Origin: Ruminococcus sp. | GTDB lineage: Bacteria; Bacillota; Clostridia; Oscillospirales; Acutalibacteraceae | DNA length: 55,443 bases | Direction of reading: 5' to 3' | Assembly: GCA_017473775.1 (NCBI GenBank) | Contig: JAFUJH010000057.1 | Location: forward strand, 1 to 55,443 | Part shown: one piece after another, positions 1 through 10,252 of the stretch | Layout: each line of letters opens with the position of its first letter | Numbering within the stretch: the stretch's first letter is position 1 | Made by a program: the position numbers and the translations under genes | The notes under the pieces: model-generated | Told to the model about the DNA's origin: nothing | Seen by the model: the letters and a program-made list of their open reading frames with translations, nothing else | The model's database searches: none

Positions 1-861
1 AATACCTTGCAAAAGCAAGAACGCCGCAAAGGGAGAAATGGTAGCGCCCGTATCACGAAGAAGTATTGCACGAATATAGGTAACAAAAGCGGCAGGGCCT
101 ACTGCCTTTACAAAGGACACGCCGTGATAGCTGGGGTTAGGATCGGCAATAGCGGGATACTTTCCGCTTGCCGCCCAATCGAATTTACCGGAATCAACAA
201 TGATACCGCCAAGCGTTGTACCGTGACCGCCGAGGAACTTGGTAGCGGAATGTACCACGATATCTGCGCCGTGCTCGATAGGACGGATGAGGTAAGGCGT
301 ACCGAAGGTATTATCTACCACGAGAGGTAAGCCGTGCTTGTGAGCAAGCTCTGCAAGTGCGTCAAGATCCGGAATATCGCTGTTGGGGTTACCGAGGGTC
401 TCGATGTAGATGGCTCTGGTGTTATCCTGAATAGCCGCCTCGACTTCGGCAAGGTTGTGAATATTTACAAAGCTTGCGGTGATACCGAAATTAGGCAATG
501 TATGGGCAAGCAGATTGTAGCTGCCGCCGTAGATGGTCTTTTGTGCAACAAAGTGTCCGCCGTTTTGGCCAAGTGCCTCAAGTGTATATGTAATGGCCGC
601 CGCACCCGAAGCAAGAGCCAGAGCTGCAACACCGCCCTCAAGGGCTGCCACGCGCTGTTCCAGAACATCCTGTGTAGAGTTGGTAAGTCTGCCGTAAATG
701 TTACCGGCATCGGCAAGGCCGAAGCGAGCCGCTGCGTGAGCGGAGCTCTTGAACACATAAGAAGTGGTTGCGTAAATCGGCACTGCACGGGCATCGGTTG
801 CGGGATCGGGATTTTCCTGGCCTACATGGAGCTGAAGAGTTTCAAATTTATAATTAGACAT
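1..861 (-). CDS. metY: O-acetylhomoserine aminocarboxypropyltransferase (sulfhydrylase), 3' end missing
   Basis: PLP enzyme of the Cys/Met metabolism family that makes homocysteine from O-acetylhomoserine and sulfide. I translated 287 codons from the ATG at 859-861 without a stop; the gene runs off the left edge, so about a third is missing. The start reads MSNYKFETLQLHVGQENPDP, and the PLP-lysine motif HSATKFLGGHGTTLGG is present, as is the IETLGNPNSDIPD segment typical of OAH sulfhydrylases. The start has a clear ribosome binding site (GAAAGGAA). The leader upstream is about 390 bases long and carries a Cys/Met-rich leader peptide and a terminator, which fits control by sulfur amino acid supply. 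A cystathionine gamma-synthase is possible but the motifs favour MetY/CysD type. Confidence 0.93.
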   Translation of the reverse strand, partial: MSNYKFETLQLHVGQENPDPATDARAVPIYATTSYVFKSSAHAAARFGLADAGNIYGRLTNSTQDVLEQRVAALEGGVAALALASGAAAITYTLEALGQNGGHFVAQKTIYGGSYNLLAHTLPNFGITASFVNIHNLAEVEAAIQDNTRAIYIETLGNPNSDIPDLDALAELAHKHGLPLVVDNTFGTPYLIRPIEHGADIVVHSATKFLGGHGTTLGGIIVDSGKFDWAASGKYPAIADPNPSYHGVSFVKAVGPAAFVTYIRAILLRDTGATISPFAAFLLLQGI

Positions 862-922
862 AATCGTTATTTCCTTTCGTTATTGAATGTTTGATGTATA
901 TGATTGATTGGATAGTTAATTT

Positions 923-994
923 TCACTTCATACATCGACACATTCGACCGAATCGAAAATTTGCTCTGACAAGCTTTTCAAAATAGTTTTCCAT
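923..994 (-). CDS. Candidate 23-aa upstream ORF with C-terminal Cys codons
   Basis: Short ORF between the leader terminator and metY, reading MENYFEKLVRANFRFGRMCR followed by CMK and a stop. Two Cys codons and two Met codons sit just before the stop, the placement expected for a regulatory uORF where translation would pause when Cys-tRNA or Met-tRNA is short. The Shine-Dalgarno is weak (AGGTAAG about 7 bases upstream). It begins just after the second copy of an 11-base repeat and ends 61 bases before metY. It can only be translated from transcripts that pass the terminator. Function is inference; it may be chance. Confidence 0.4.
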   Translation of the reverse strand: MENYFEKLVRANFRFGRMCRCMK

Positions 995-1009
995 AGGTTC
1001 TTACCTACC

Positions 1010-1053
1010 TTACAAAATAATAAATCGGAAGACTCCGATAAAGTCTCCCGATT
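1010..1053 (-). terminator. Intrinsic terminator in the metY leader (attenuator)
   Basis: On the minus strand a 12-bp stem (arms 1042-1053 and 1023-1034, one G-U pair) with a 7-base loop is followed by a U-rich tract (UUAUUAUUUU). It lies between the promoter and metY, so it must be passed for metY expression. Confidence 0.8.
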
Positions 1054-1123
1054 GTAAACAAATGTTATTCCGCAAAAAGAACGCGGCTTATGCATTTACC
1101 TCTGAGATGGAGAACATATCGGA
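1034..1123 (-). promoter_or_regulatory. Candidate antiterminator helix of the metY leader
   Basis: The leader-peptide codons 30-34 (1109-1123 on this strand) are complementary to 1034-1048, which is the 5' arm plus loop of the terminator. The helix would be 7 bp (TCCGATA with TATCGGA) plus 5 bp (TCTCC with GGAGA) with a 3x3 internal loop. It is mutually exclusive with the terminator. The strand lies just after the run of Cys codons, so a ribosome stalled there would leave it free, and one reaching the stop would cover it. This is the geometry of classical leader-peptide attenuation. Confidence 0.6.
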
Positions 1124-1210
1124 TTTTTTGACGCAAGAAATCATGCACATACAGCAAGCCTGCATGCACATCCCCTTCATCATAATAGAGGTGGAACCCG
1201 ACTTCTTCAT
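1088..1210 (-). CDS. Cys/Met-rich leader peptide, 40 aa
   Basis: ORF starting at the ATG 1208-1210 behind a strong ribosome binding site (GAAGGAAGGAGAAC). It lies about 40 bases downstream of the promoter. Residues 14-26 read MCMQACCMCMISC: five Cys and four Met in 13 codons. The stop lies 35 bases before the leader terminator. The position between a sigma-A promoter and an attenuator of a homocysteine/cysteine biosynthesis gene argues for a regulatory peptide whose translation reports Cys (or Met) tRNA charging. A metal-binding or other functional small protein is the alternative. I know no named family for it. Confidence 0.72.
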   Translation of the reverse strand: MKKSGSTSIMMKGMCMQACCMCMISCVKKSDMFSISEVNA

Positions 1211-1259
1211 GATTATGTTCTCCTTCCTTCTTGAATTACCTACCTTTTAGGTTGGTATA

Positions 1260-1288
1260 AGTATAGCACGCATTACCTCCCTTGTCAA
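1260..1288 (-). promoter_or_regulatory. Promoter of the metY leader
   Basis: TTGACA (1283-1288), 17-base spacer, TATACT (1260-1265), reading leftwards. An 11-base sequence AAGGTAGGTAA follows about 13 bases downstream (1236-1246) and is repeated exactly at 1001-1011, right after the terminator; a related CTACCTA overlaps the -35 region. These could be operator half-sites. The stretch 1289-1465 between this promoter and the integrase remnant shows nothing else. Confidence 0.85.
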
Positions 1289-1465
1289 TAGGTAGATGAA
1301 AATTTTTCTAAAGTTTTTAATGCCTCAAGCAAACGGTAGCAATGAGGCTTCACTATTGTTGCTATCTCTTTGAATACAAAAATTACGACTAAATGAATTA
1401 GCCTTTTTGAACTTCGTTCACGCAAAGTGTTTTATTGAGTATCTTTCTTACTCGTATGCAATGTA

Positions 1466-1831
1466 CTAACATGGATTGATTGCGGTGTTTACAAGACGAA
1501 TATACTCTGCTTTTGTCAGTTCCTTTTCTTCAGAACAAAAAGCCTTCTTCTGCACTTTGAACTGCTTAATGCAACAATCCACCCATCCCATAAACCGCAA
1601 AAAAGCATTCATCGCCGCAATCATAGAATTAGCACTTGTGATTTCGTAATTCTCTGCTAATAATGCCTTGAACTCCATAACAACCGCTTTGCTAATTTCT
1701 TTTGCACCTACAAACCCGCAAAACGCCATTACATCACGCAAATACTTCTCAATCGTGTTCTCGCTTTTTTCGTCCGAACGAAGATAGGTTTCAAAATCTC
1801 CGATCATTGAATTTGCAATAATTCTGCTCAT
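1466..1831 (-). pseudogene. Truncated tyrosine recombinase (N-terminal domain only)
   Basis: 121-aa ORF with good ribosome binding site (AAGGAGGACTTTCT before ATG). It resembles the N-terminal SAM-like core-binding domain of phage/ICE integrases: FETYLRSDEKSENTIEKYLR and a later AMNAFLRFMGW helix. The catalytic domain with its R...H-x-x-R...Y residues is absent; the frame ends at NTAINPC, where full-length members continue. I see no continuation downstream. It is most likely a relic of an integrated element, next to an intact serine recombinase transcribed divergently. Confidence 0.75.
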
Positions 1832-1914
1832 AGAAAGTCCTCCTTACATACTGCATAATATTTTACACTACAGTTTTTAACAGAGTACACAAGCAGTATA
1901 GTAAGGAGGTTTTG

Positions 1915-1963
1915 TTTGGCAAGAAAATTACAAAATATATAATTTCGCTTTTTTCTTGCCAAA
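1915..1963 (+). repeat. 13-bp inverted repeat between the two recombinase genes
   Basis: TTTGGCAAGAAAA (1915-1927) and its exact reverse complement (1951-1963) are separated by 23 A/T-rich bases. A Shine-Dalgarno-like AAGGAGG just precedes the left arm and would start only an 8-codon ORF (MARKLQNI), perhaps the stub of a deleted recombinase gene. It could be a terminator, an operator or a recombinase site. Confidence 0.5.
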
Positions 1964-2019
1964 TGGAACCTTGCTTTTTATATTAACTTCGCATTCTTGA
2001 AAACAGAAAGGTGGAGTTT

Positions 2020-2166
2020 ATGACAAGCGAAAGAAAATGGCAACAATGTAAGCAATTCAGCGCGAGGCTTGCATTGGAGATGGTAAAAACAGAGCAAAAG
2101 AAAGGGCGTGATAAAACTATGTTACAAGAGAAAACTGAATATTGGCAGGAGGTGAACAACGAATGA
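2020..2166 (+). CDS. Hypothetical 48-aa protein, coupled to the serine recombinase
   Basis: ATG at 2020 behind AGAAAGGTGGAG; the stop overlaps the recombinase start in an ATGA arrangement. The product is polar and charged (MTSERKWQQCKQFSARLALE at the start, several Lys/Glu after) with no membrane segment. Translational coupling to the recombinase suggests an accessory role in the element, but no family is recognised. Confidence 0.6.
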   Translation: MTSERKWQQCKQFSARLALEMVKTEQKKGRDKTMLQEKTEYWQEVNNE

Positions 2167-3680
2167 CAGCAGTAATTTACGCAAGATATTCCTCGGACAA
2201 TCAGCGTGAGGAAAGCATTGACGGTCAGCTCCGTGAGTGTATGGCATTTGCAGAAAGGCAAGGTATTTCTGTAATTGATACCTACATCGACAGAGCATTA
2301 TCTGCTAAAACGGATAACCGACCGCAATTCCAGAAAATGATTAAAGACAGCTCCAAGAAAAAGTTTGATGTAATCATCGTATGGAAGTTGGACCGCTTTG
2401 CTCGAAACCGTTTCGATTCGGCTCATTACAAAAACGTACTGAAAAAGAACAAGGTCAAGGTGATCTCTGCAACCGAAAATATATCTGCCGGTTCGGAAGG
2501 TATATTGCTTGAATCCGTACTGGAGGGTATGGCAGAATACTACTCTGTTGAACTGTCAGAAAAGGTTACGAGAGGTCTTACGGAAAATGCCTTAAAATGT
2601 AAATTTAATGGTGGTACAGTTCCGATTGGCTATCTCATTAACAAGGAGCAGATGTTTGAGATTGATCCGTTAAAAGCTCCCTGGGTGCTTGAAGCCTTTA
2701 AGCTGTACGACAAAGGTAAGACCATTAAGGAGATCGTAACCCTGTTGAACACAAAGGGATTGACCACTTCTCTGGGAAGTGAGATCTCCATCAACATTGT
2801 AACGACTATGCTGAAGAATAGACGTTACATCGGTGAATATAAGTTTAAAGAGATTATTCACGAGAATGGTATCCCACAGATCGTTCCAACGGATTTGTTC
2901 AATAAGGTACAGGAGCAGTTACAGAAGAACAAAAAAGCCGCCGCAAGGCACAAGGCCGAGGACGACTATCTACTGACAACCAAGTTATACTGTGGCAAAT
3001 GCGGTGTTTATATGACAGGAGAAAGCGGTACGGGTAGGAACGGTACTGTACATCGCTACTATAAATGCAACAACGCTAAGTACAAGCACTCTTGTGATAA
3101 AAAGACCGTAAAGAAAGAACGGATCGAAGATATTGTTGTCCGCTACACCAAGGAGATGCTGTTGCAGGACGATGTGATTGAGGATATCGCAAACATCGTA
3201 CTCCGTGTAGCAAATACCGAAAATACATCTGTTATCCTTCTAAAACAGCAGTTGAGCGAAACAGAAAGAGCGATAGCCAATCTGATGAACGCTATTGAAC
3301 AGGGAATCATTACGACTACTACAAAACAGAGGATGATTGAACTTGAGAGCACAAAAGAAGAACTTGAATTAAAGATTATTAAAGAAGAACTGAAACGCCC
3401 TCCTCTTACCAAAGAGGGACTGGTTTTCTGGCTACAGAGATTCTGCAGCTTAGATACAACGAAAAAAGAACACAAGCAAAGACTCATTGACAGCTTCGTG
3501 AATGCAGTGTATGTATATGACGATAAGCTGGTTTTGACCTTTAACTACAACGAAGCAAATACTACCGTTACTCTTGATGAGGTAAATGGTTCGATTATAG
3601 AATGCTCTGGCGCACCATTGAAAACGAGAGTATCCTTAACGGACACTCTCGTTTTCATTTATCAGAACTGTGCAGGGTGA
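2163..3680 (+). CDS. Large serine site-specific recombinase
   Basis: 505-aa recombinase of the resolvase/invertase superfamily that would cut and rejoin att sites of a mobile element. The catalytic domain is at residues 3-140: YARYSSDNQ with nucleophile Ser10, and the VWKLDRFARNR motif. A recombinase (DNA-binding) domain follows at about 155-260, then a zinc ribbon (YCGKCG...YYKC...C) at about 278-320, then a coiled coil near 370-430. The ATG at 2163 is preferred over an upstream TTG (2142) because AGGAGGTGA sits 8 bases before it. No cargo genes flank it. The last codons overlap a terminator. It is probably the surviving recombinase of a decayed element or a very small one. Confidence 0.92.
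   Translation: MTAVIYARYSSDNQREESIDGQLRECMAFAERQGISVIDTYIDRALSAKTDNRPQFQKMIKDSSKKKFDVIIVWKLDRFARNRFDSAHYKNVLKKNKVKVISATENISAGSEGILLESVLEGMAEYYSVELSEKVTRGLTENALKCKFNGGTVPIGYLINKEQMFEIDPLKAPWVLEAFKLYDKGKTIKEIVTLLNTKGLTTSLGSEISINIVTTMLKNRRYIGEYKFKEIIHENGIPQIVPTDLFNKVQEQLQKNKKAAARHKAEDDYLLTTKLYCGKCGVYMTGESGTGRNGTVHRYYKCNNAKYKHSCDKKTVKKERIEDIVVRYTKEMLLQDDVIEDIANIVLRVANTENTSVILLKQQLSETERAIANLMNAIEQGIITTTTKQRMIELESTKEELELKIIKEELKRPPLTKEGLVFWLQRFCSLDTTKKEHKQRLIDSFVNAVYVYDDKLVLTFNYNEANTTVTLDEVNGSIIECSGAPLKTRVSLTDTLVFIYQNCAG
3621..3655 (+). terminator. Terminator overlapping the recombinase 3' end
   Basis: Arms 3621-3635 (AAAACGAGAGTATCC) and 3641-3655 are complementary with one mismatch and end in GTTTT. 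The hairpin lies inside the final codons, so the last 20 or so residues of the recombinase may be recently acquired by readthrough into downstream sequence. Confidence 0.65.
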
Positions 3681-3733
3681 CAGGACTTGAGGCGACTGTA
3701 CCGAGGCGTAGGTGCAACACCGAAGCCGAAGGT

Positions 3734-3758
3734 AAAAATGCTCCTGTGGAGCATTTTT
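3734..3758. terminator. Symmetric terminator hairpin
   Basis: AAAAATGCTCC, a 3-base loop, then GGAGCATTTTT. It works as a terminator on either strand. The stretch 3681-3857 otherwise holds no gene I can support. Confidence 0.7.
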
Positions 3759-3855
3759 AAGGAGAGAGTCGATGAACCCTTCAACCACACACGCCGCAAT
3801 ATGCGAGGCAAAACCTTTCATCTATATTAAACCACTGTCACCCGCACCAAACAGC

Positions 3856-3900
3856 AAAAATCCGAACCTTCTCATAAATTGAGATGGTTCGGATTTATTG
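3856..3900. terminator. Bidirectional terminator at the end of the ATP synthase operon
   Basis: AAATCCGAACC (3858-3868) pairs with GGTTCGGATTT (3886-3896), with extra pairing inside. U-rich tracts follow in both directions. On the minus strand it follows the candidate small ORF behind atpC. Confidence 0.75.
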
Positions 3901-3921
3901 TTTTTGAGAAATACTCTAAGA

Positions 3922-4026
3922 TTAATACGAAGAAGCCAAAAGGCCAACCAATGCTATGAAAATGCACATTACAAAGTTAACAGAAGGATTGGATGTGCGT
4001 TTCTTCTCTGTTCTTTTCCTTCCCAC
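3922..4026 (-). CDS. Candidate 34-aa membrane peptide after atpC
   Basis: GTG-initiated ORF between the atpC stop and the operon terminator. It has a basic N-terminus (MGRKRTEKKRT) and a hydrophobic tail (NFVMCIFIALVGLLASSY), the layout of a small single-pass membrane protein. There is no good ribosome binding site and the start is uncertain, so this could be chance. If real, it is co-transcribed with the ATP synthase genes. Confidence 0.3.
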   Translation of the reverse strand: MGRKRTEKKRTSNPSVNFVMCIFIALVGLLASSY

Positions 4027-4086
4027 CCTGAGTTGACTTATGTTTTAATTACTAATTGACTTCTTCTTAAATATATGCAATTCGGG

Positions 4087-6823
<2,737 letters not shown>

Positions 6824-6827
6824 AGTA

Positions 6828-8549
6828 TCACCGCTCCTTAATATACTTCTTGGCTACACTGATAATACTCTCTTTACATTCATCTGTAAGCACGCCTGTC
6901 ATTTCGATTTCATTAAGCATTTCAAAGTGTTTTTCGCTGAAATGTCGAATAAGACCTGCCACAACGCTTTTTATTTCTGATGCAGGAACATCCTGTAAGA
7001 GATGATTGAGCACAACAACAAGCACAACAACCTGTTCAGAGCCTTTATACGGCTGATACTGTTCCTGACGCAATATTTGCATTAGACCCTGACCATATGA
7101 GAGCTGCTTCTTTGTTGTTTCATCCAGATCGCTTGCAAACTGGGTGAAAACCTCCATTTCGCGATACTGTGCCAGATCCAGACGAATTGCACCTGCCGCT
7201 TTCTTCATTGCCTTTGTCTGTGCATCACCGCCCACTCGGGAAACGGAAAGTCCTACATTAACGGCAGGACGCTGACCTGCAAAGAACAAATCACTTTCAA
7301 GAAATATCTGTCCATCAGTAATAGAGATTATATTGGTAGGGATATATGCTGAAACATCACCCGCCTGTGTTTCTACAATAGGCAGAGCAGTCATACTGCC
7401 GCCACCTTTAGATTCACTTAAATGAGCAGAGCGTTCCAGTAATCGGGAGTGCAGATAAAACACATCACCGGGATATGCTTCTCGACCGGGAGAACGCTCA
7501 AGAAGAAGGCTCAGGGAACGATATGCAATAGCGTGCTTTGAAAGGTCATCGTAAACTATAAGCACATCCTTGCCGTTTTCCATAAAATATTCGCCCAATG
7601 CACAACCTGCATAAGGAGCAATATACTGCATCGGTGCCGAATCACTAGCCGGTGCATTTACCACTATAGTGTAGTCCATTGCACCGCGGAGTCTGAGGTT
7701 CTGAACAAGTTGCGCTACCGAACTTGCCTTCTGTCCGATGGCAACATAAATACAGATAACATCCTTACCCTTTTGGTTGAGAATAGCATCAATGGCAATG
7801 GCAGTTTTACCTGTCTGACGGTCGCCGATAATAAGTTCTCGCTGACCTCTGCCAATAGGAAACATCGAATCTATGGCAAGAATACCTGTTTCAAGGGGAG
7901 TATCAACAGGTTGGCGGTCAATAATACCGGGGGCAGGATGCTCGATAGGACGGTATTCTTCTGAAGAAATATCGCCTTTACCATCAACAGGAACGCCCAA
8001 AGAATTCACAACCCTGCCGATATAGTCATCACCTACAGGAATACCTGCAGTTTTACCTGTACGCCGTACAACGCTTCCTTCGCTGATTTCCTCATCGCTA
8101 CCGAACAAAACGCAACCGACTTCATCAGGTCGCAAATCCTGCACCATACCACGAACACCTGAGGAGAAAATCAGAATTTCACCGTAAGTGGCATTTGGGA
8201 GCCCCTCAACAGTTGCTATTCCGTCACCGACAGTAAGGACAGTTCCTTCTTCGTGGGCAAGTGCTCTTGGTATCCAATTATGGACAGTCTCTTTAAGCAA
8301 AGGAATAATATTTTCACTCTCAGTTTTAAGCGATGATAATACTTCTTTGAACTGTGAGAGGCGTCCCTCAGCACTCCAATCATACATCTCAGAGCCTACC
8401 TGCAAGCGGAAACCGCCCTGAAGGGAGTCATCCTTTTTCCATACAAAAGAGATTTCTTCTTTGTATTTTTGCGAAAGAAATTCTTTGAATCTCGCTTCCT
8501 GCGTTTCGTTTGGCGGAGTATTGGAATATAAAACGGCAGTTTTACTCAT
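6828..8549 (-). CDS. atpA: ATP synthase subunit alpha with N-terminal delta-like domain (delta-alpha fusion)
   Basis: 573 aa, about 70 longer than a normal alpha. From about residue 78 it is ordinary alpha: [19 protein letters not shown]-loop [15 protein letters not shown], then the [14 protein letters not shown] region. Residues 17-74 match the C-terminal part of the delta subunit: [32 protein letters not shown], equivalent to the D-x-S-L-x-G-G...D-x-S...R-L motif at the end of AtpH. The N-terminal six-helix domain of delta is absent, and there is no atpH between atpF and atpA, whose reading frames overlap. The ATG at 8547-8549 is chosen over the preceding GTG because AAAGGGGCG is well spaced for it. 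Inference: the fused piece supplies the peripheral-stalk contact. Confidence 0.93.
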   Translation of the reverse strand: MSKTAVLYSNTPPNETQEARFKEFLSQKYKEEISFVWKKDDSLQGGFRLQVGSEMYDWSAEGRLSQFKEVLSSLKTESENIIPLLKETVHNWIPRALAHEEGTVLTVGDGIATVEGLPNATYGEILIFSSGVRGMVQDLRPDEVGCVLFGSDEEISEGSVVRRTGKTAGIPVGDDYIGRVVNSLGVPVDGKGDISSEEYRPIEHPAPGIIDRQPVDTPLETGILAIDSMFPIGRGQRELIIGDRQTGKTAIAIDAILNQKGKDVICIYVAIGQKASSVAQLVQNLRLRGAMDYTIVVNAPASDSAPMQYIAPYAGCALGEYFMENGKDVLIVYDDLSKHAIAYRSLSLLLERSPGREAYPGDVFYLHSRLLERSAHLSESKGGGSMTALPIVETQAGDVSAYIPTNIISITDGQIFLESDLFFAGQRPAVNVGLSVSRVGGDAQTKAMKKAAGAIRLDLAQYREMEVFTQFASDLDETTKKQLSYGQGLMQILRQEQYQPYKGSEQVVVLVVVLNHLLQDVPASEIKSVVAGLIRHFSEKHFEMLNEIEMTGVLTDECKESIISVAKKYIKER

Positions 8550-9027
8550 CACTTTCGCCCCTTTGTGCTACTGCAAAGAACTGATCAAAAGCATCGGCGC
8601 CACTTCCCAAAACAATTTTTTCGGTGGCGGTGGTTACCATATCAGCAATTTCGCCTTGGGCTTCCTTCAGTATCTTTTCACGCTCTCTCTGAGCAGTAAT
8701 TCTTGCATCTGCAATAATCTTTGCAGCCTCGTTCTCTGCCTGCTTTTTTTGGGCATCAATGGACATAGCCAATTCTTTGCGTGCAATCTCCTTGCTTTTA
8801 GCAATCTCTGCCTCAGATTGAGAAAGTCTTTCTGTATATTCTGCTTTTACCTTTTCGGATTCGGCAAGATTTGCCTTCGCCTCATCGTCGAGATTTTTAT
8901 AGTATTCTGTACGCTCGTCCATAAACTGTTTTACAGGCTTGTAAAGCAGAAAATACAACACTGCAAACAAAATAACGAAGTTGAATAAGTGCAGAAGAAT
9001 TTGTTGCCAATCTATATTCAGCGGCAT
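8542..9027 (-). CDS. atpF: ATP synthase Fo subunit b
   Basis: 161 aa. The membrane anchor ([20 protein letters not shown]) carries the conserved N-D/N-W start and LYKPV end, then a long charged coiled coil forms the peripheral stalk. Because delta is missing its N-terminal domain in this operon, the C-terminus of b must connect to F1 differently from standard enzymes. The stop overlaps the atpA start by 8 bases. Ribosome binding site GGGTGAAA. Confidence 0.95.
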   Translation of the reverse strand: MPLNIDWQQILLHLFNFVILFAVLYFLLYKPVKQFMDERTEYYKNLDDEAKANLAESEKVKAEYTERLSQSEAEIAKSKEIARKELAMSIDAQKKQAENEAAKIIADARITAQREREKILKEAQGEIADMVTTATEKIVLGSGADAFDQFFAVAQRGESDE

Positions 9028-9046
9028 TGTATTTCACCCATCTTTC

Positions 9047-9424
9047 TTAGAGTACAAAAATAATCAGAATTGCAATAACCAACGCATAGATAATAGCCGT
9101 TTCAACAAAGACAAGGCCCAACATCAGTGTGGTACGGATTTTGCCCTCAGCCTCGGGCTGACGAGAGATACCCTCTACGGACTTTGCAATTGCCATACCC
9201 ATACCGATAGCACCTGCCGCAGCCGCAATTCCGACAACGATTGCAGCCGCCCATGCCTTATCACCGAGCGTGTTATCTTCTGCTTCATCTGTTATTGCCT
9301 CAGTGCTGACAGCGGTATCTGCTACCTCTTCTGTTTCTCCAGCCGCAAAGACAGGCACAGCTACCATAAGCATCATCATAACTAAAACTAATGCTATAAT
9401 AATTCCTTTAAAACCCTTTTTCAT
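9047..9424 (-). CDS. atpE: ATP synthase Fo subunit c with signal-like N-terminus
   Basis: 125 aa from the ATG at 9424 (GGAGG 8 bases upstream); most c subunits are 70-90. Residues 1-27 form a signal-peptide-like helix ending VPVFA-A; then come about 30 mostly acidic residues, then the usual two-helix hairpin with the polar loop SRQPEAEG. The ion-binding carboxylate is in [15 protein letters not shown]. Thr next to the Glu and Tyr five residues after it resemble Na+-binding rings, but the Gln of helix 1 found in Na+ types is Met here, so ion specificity is open. If the signal is cleaved, the acidic tail would project to the outside. Confidence 0.93.
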   Translation of the reverse strand: MKKGFKGIIIALVLVMMMLMVAVPVFAAGETEEVADTAVSTEAITDEAEDNTLGDKAWAAAIVVGIAAAAGAIGMGMAIAKSVEGISRQPEAEGKIRTTLMLGLVFVETAIIYALVIAILIIFVL

Positions 9425-9442
9425 GATAAAAACCTCCATAGT

Positions 9443-10252
9443 TTATTTCTTTTTATGTGCAGGCTCGGAAACCTCACCGTAGAATAATGCTGTAAGCATT
9501 GTAAGTACATATGCCTGAATCAGCGCGTGCAGTAATGTAAATAACACTCCGACTATAATGGGGAGTCCGTAACTGAGCGCGATATAATGATATACAAGTT
9601 CAGTTACCAACGCACCGCTCAAAAGAGCTCCAAATAATCTGAAACTCATGGATATAGGCAGTGAAAACTCTTTCAATGTTTTTCCTACACCGCGTAATTT
9701 ATTTTCAGCAATACCGCCTGACAGAATGACAAGATATGACAGACAGCCCATCATAACAGCACCGTTGATATCTGCAAGCGGTGCGGGCAACGATATGGGT
9801 GTCCCTTGTGTCGTAATGGCTTGAATACCGAACAATTCAAGTATTGTTCCGACAAAAATATAGGCACCTGCGGTGAATATGTATGCTCCAAGAAACTTGT
9901 TGCGATGGGGACTGTTTGACTTTGCAAGGTTATCAAAGAACCCAACCGCTGTTTCCAACAATAACTGCAGTTTTCCCGGAATCAGTTTGAATCGCGGTAT
10001 CACAAATATCCTCACGATAAGGGCTAATACAAGGAATATGCCGGTTACGGTGAAGGCAGAAATAAGCCCCGGATTTACATCCATCAGACCGAAAAGGCTG
10101 ACCTTGTTTGTTTCGTGAAGGACGGCATCTCTCATCAACTCGCCTATGGAGTCGTGGTGTCCCGGTGATTTCACGATAATCGTGCCGATCATCAAACAAA
10201 CAGCGATGCAGGCAAAAACAATTATGCCGATTTTTCTTTTCTTTTTGTCCAT
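9443..10252 (-). CDS. atpB: ATP synthase Fo subunit a
   Basis: 269-aa membrane protein with at least five hydrophobic segments. The essential Arg lies in LPISMSFRLFGALLSG, and the final segment has LIQAYVLTMLTALFY, both diagnostic. The start is the ATG at 10250-10252, with GGGAGGAC 4 bases upstream, rather than the longer frame. It overlaps a 37-codon ORF upstream by 31 bases. Confidence 0.95.
   Translation of the reverse strand: MDKKKRKIGIIVFACIAVCLMIGTIIVKSPGHHDSIGELMRDAVLHETNKVSLFGLMDVNPGLISAFTVTGIFLVLALIVRIFVIPRFKLIPGKLQLLLETAVGFFDNLAKSNSPHRNKFLGAYIFTAGAYIFVGTILELFGIQAITTQGTPISLPAPLADINGAVMMGCLSYLVILSGGIAENKLRGVGKTLKEFSLPISMSFRLFGALLSGALVTELVYHYIALSYGLPIIVGVLFTLLHALIQAYVLTMLTALFYGEVSEPAHKKK

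Noticed and set aside
334-894. Long open frame on the plus strand opposite metY
   Set aside because: It is the mirror of metY codons; the minus-strand translation has clear family motifs and a ribosome binding site.
862-1290. SAM, T-box or other riboswitch before metY
   Set aside because: I saw no T-box sequence, S-box core or similar conserved motif; leader peptide plus terminator explains the stretch better.
2142-2162. Upstream TTG start of the serine recombinase
   Set aside because: AGGAGGTGA is placed for the ATG at 2163, and the ATGA overlap with the 48-aa ORF supports that start.
3856-3900. Terminal repeat of the serine-recombinase element
   Set aside because: It is an inverted repeat with U-tracts on both sides, best explained as a terminator; no matching copy occurs on the other side of the recombinase.
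8530-8560. A separate atpH gene between atpF and atpA
   Set aside because: The two reading frames overlap by 8 bases; no room exists.
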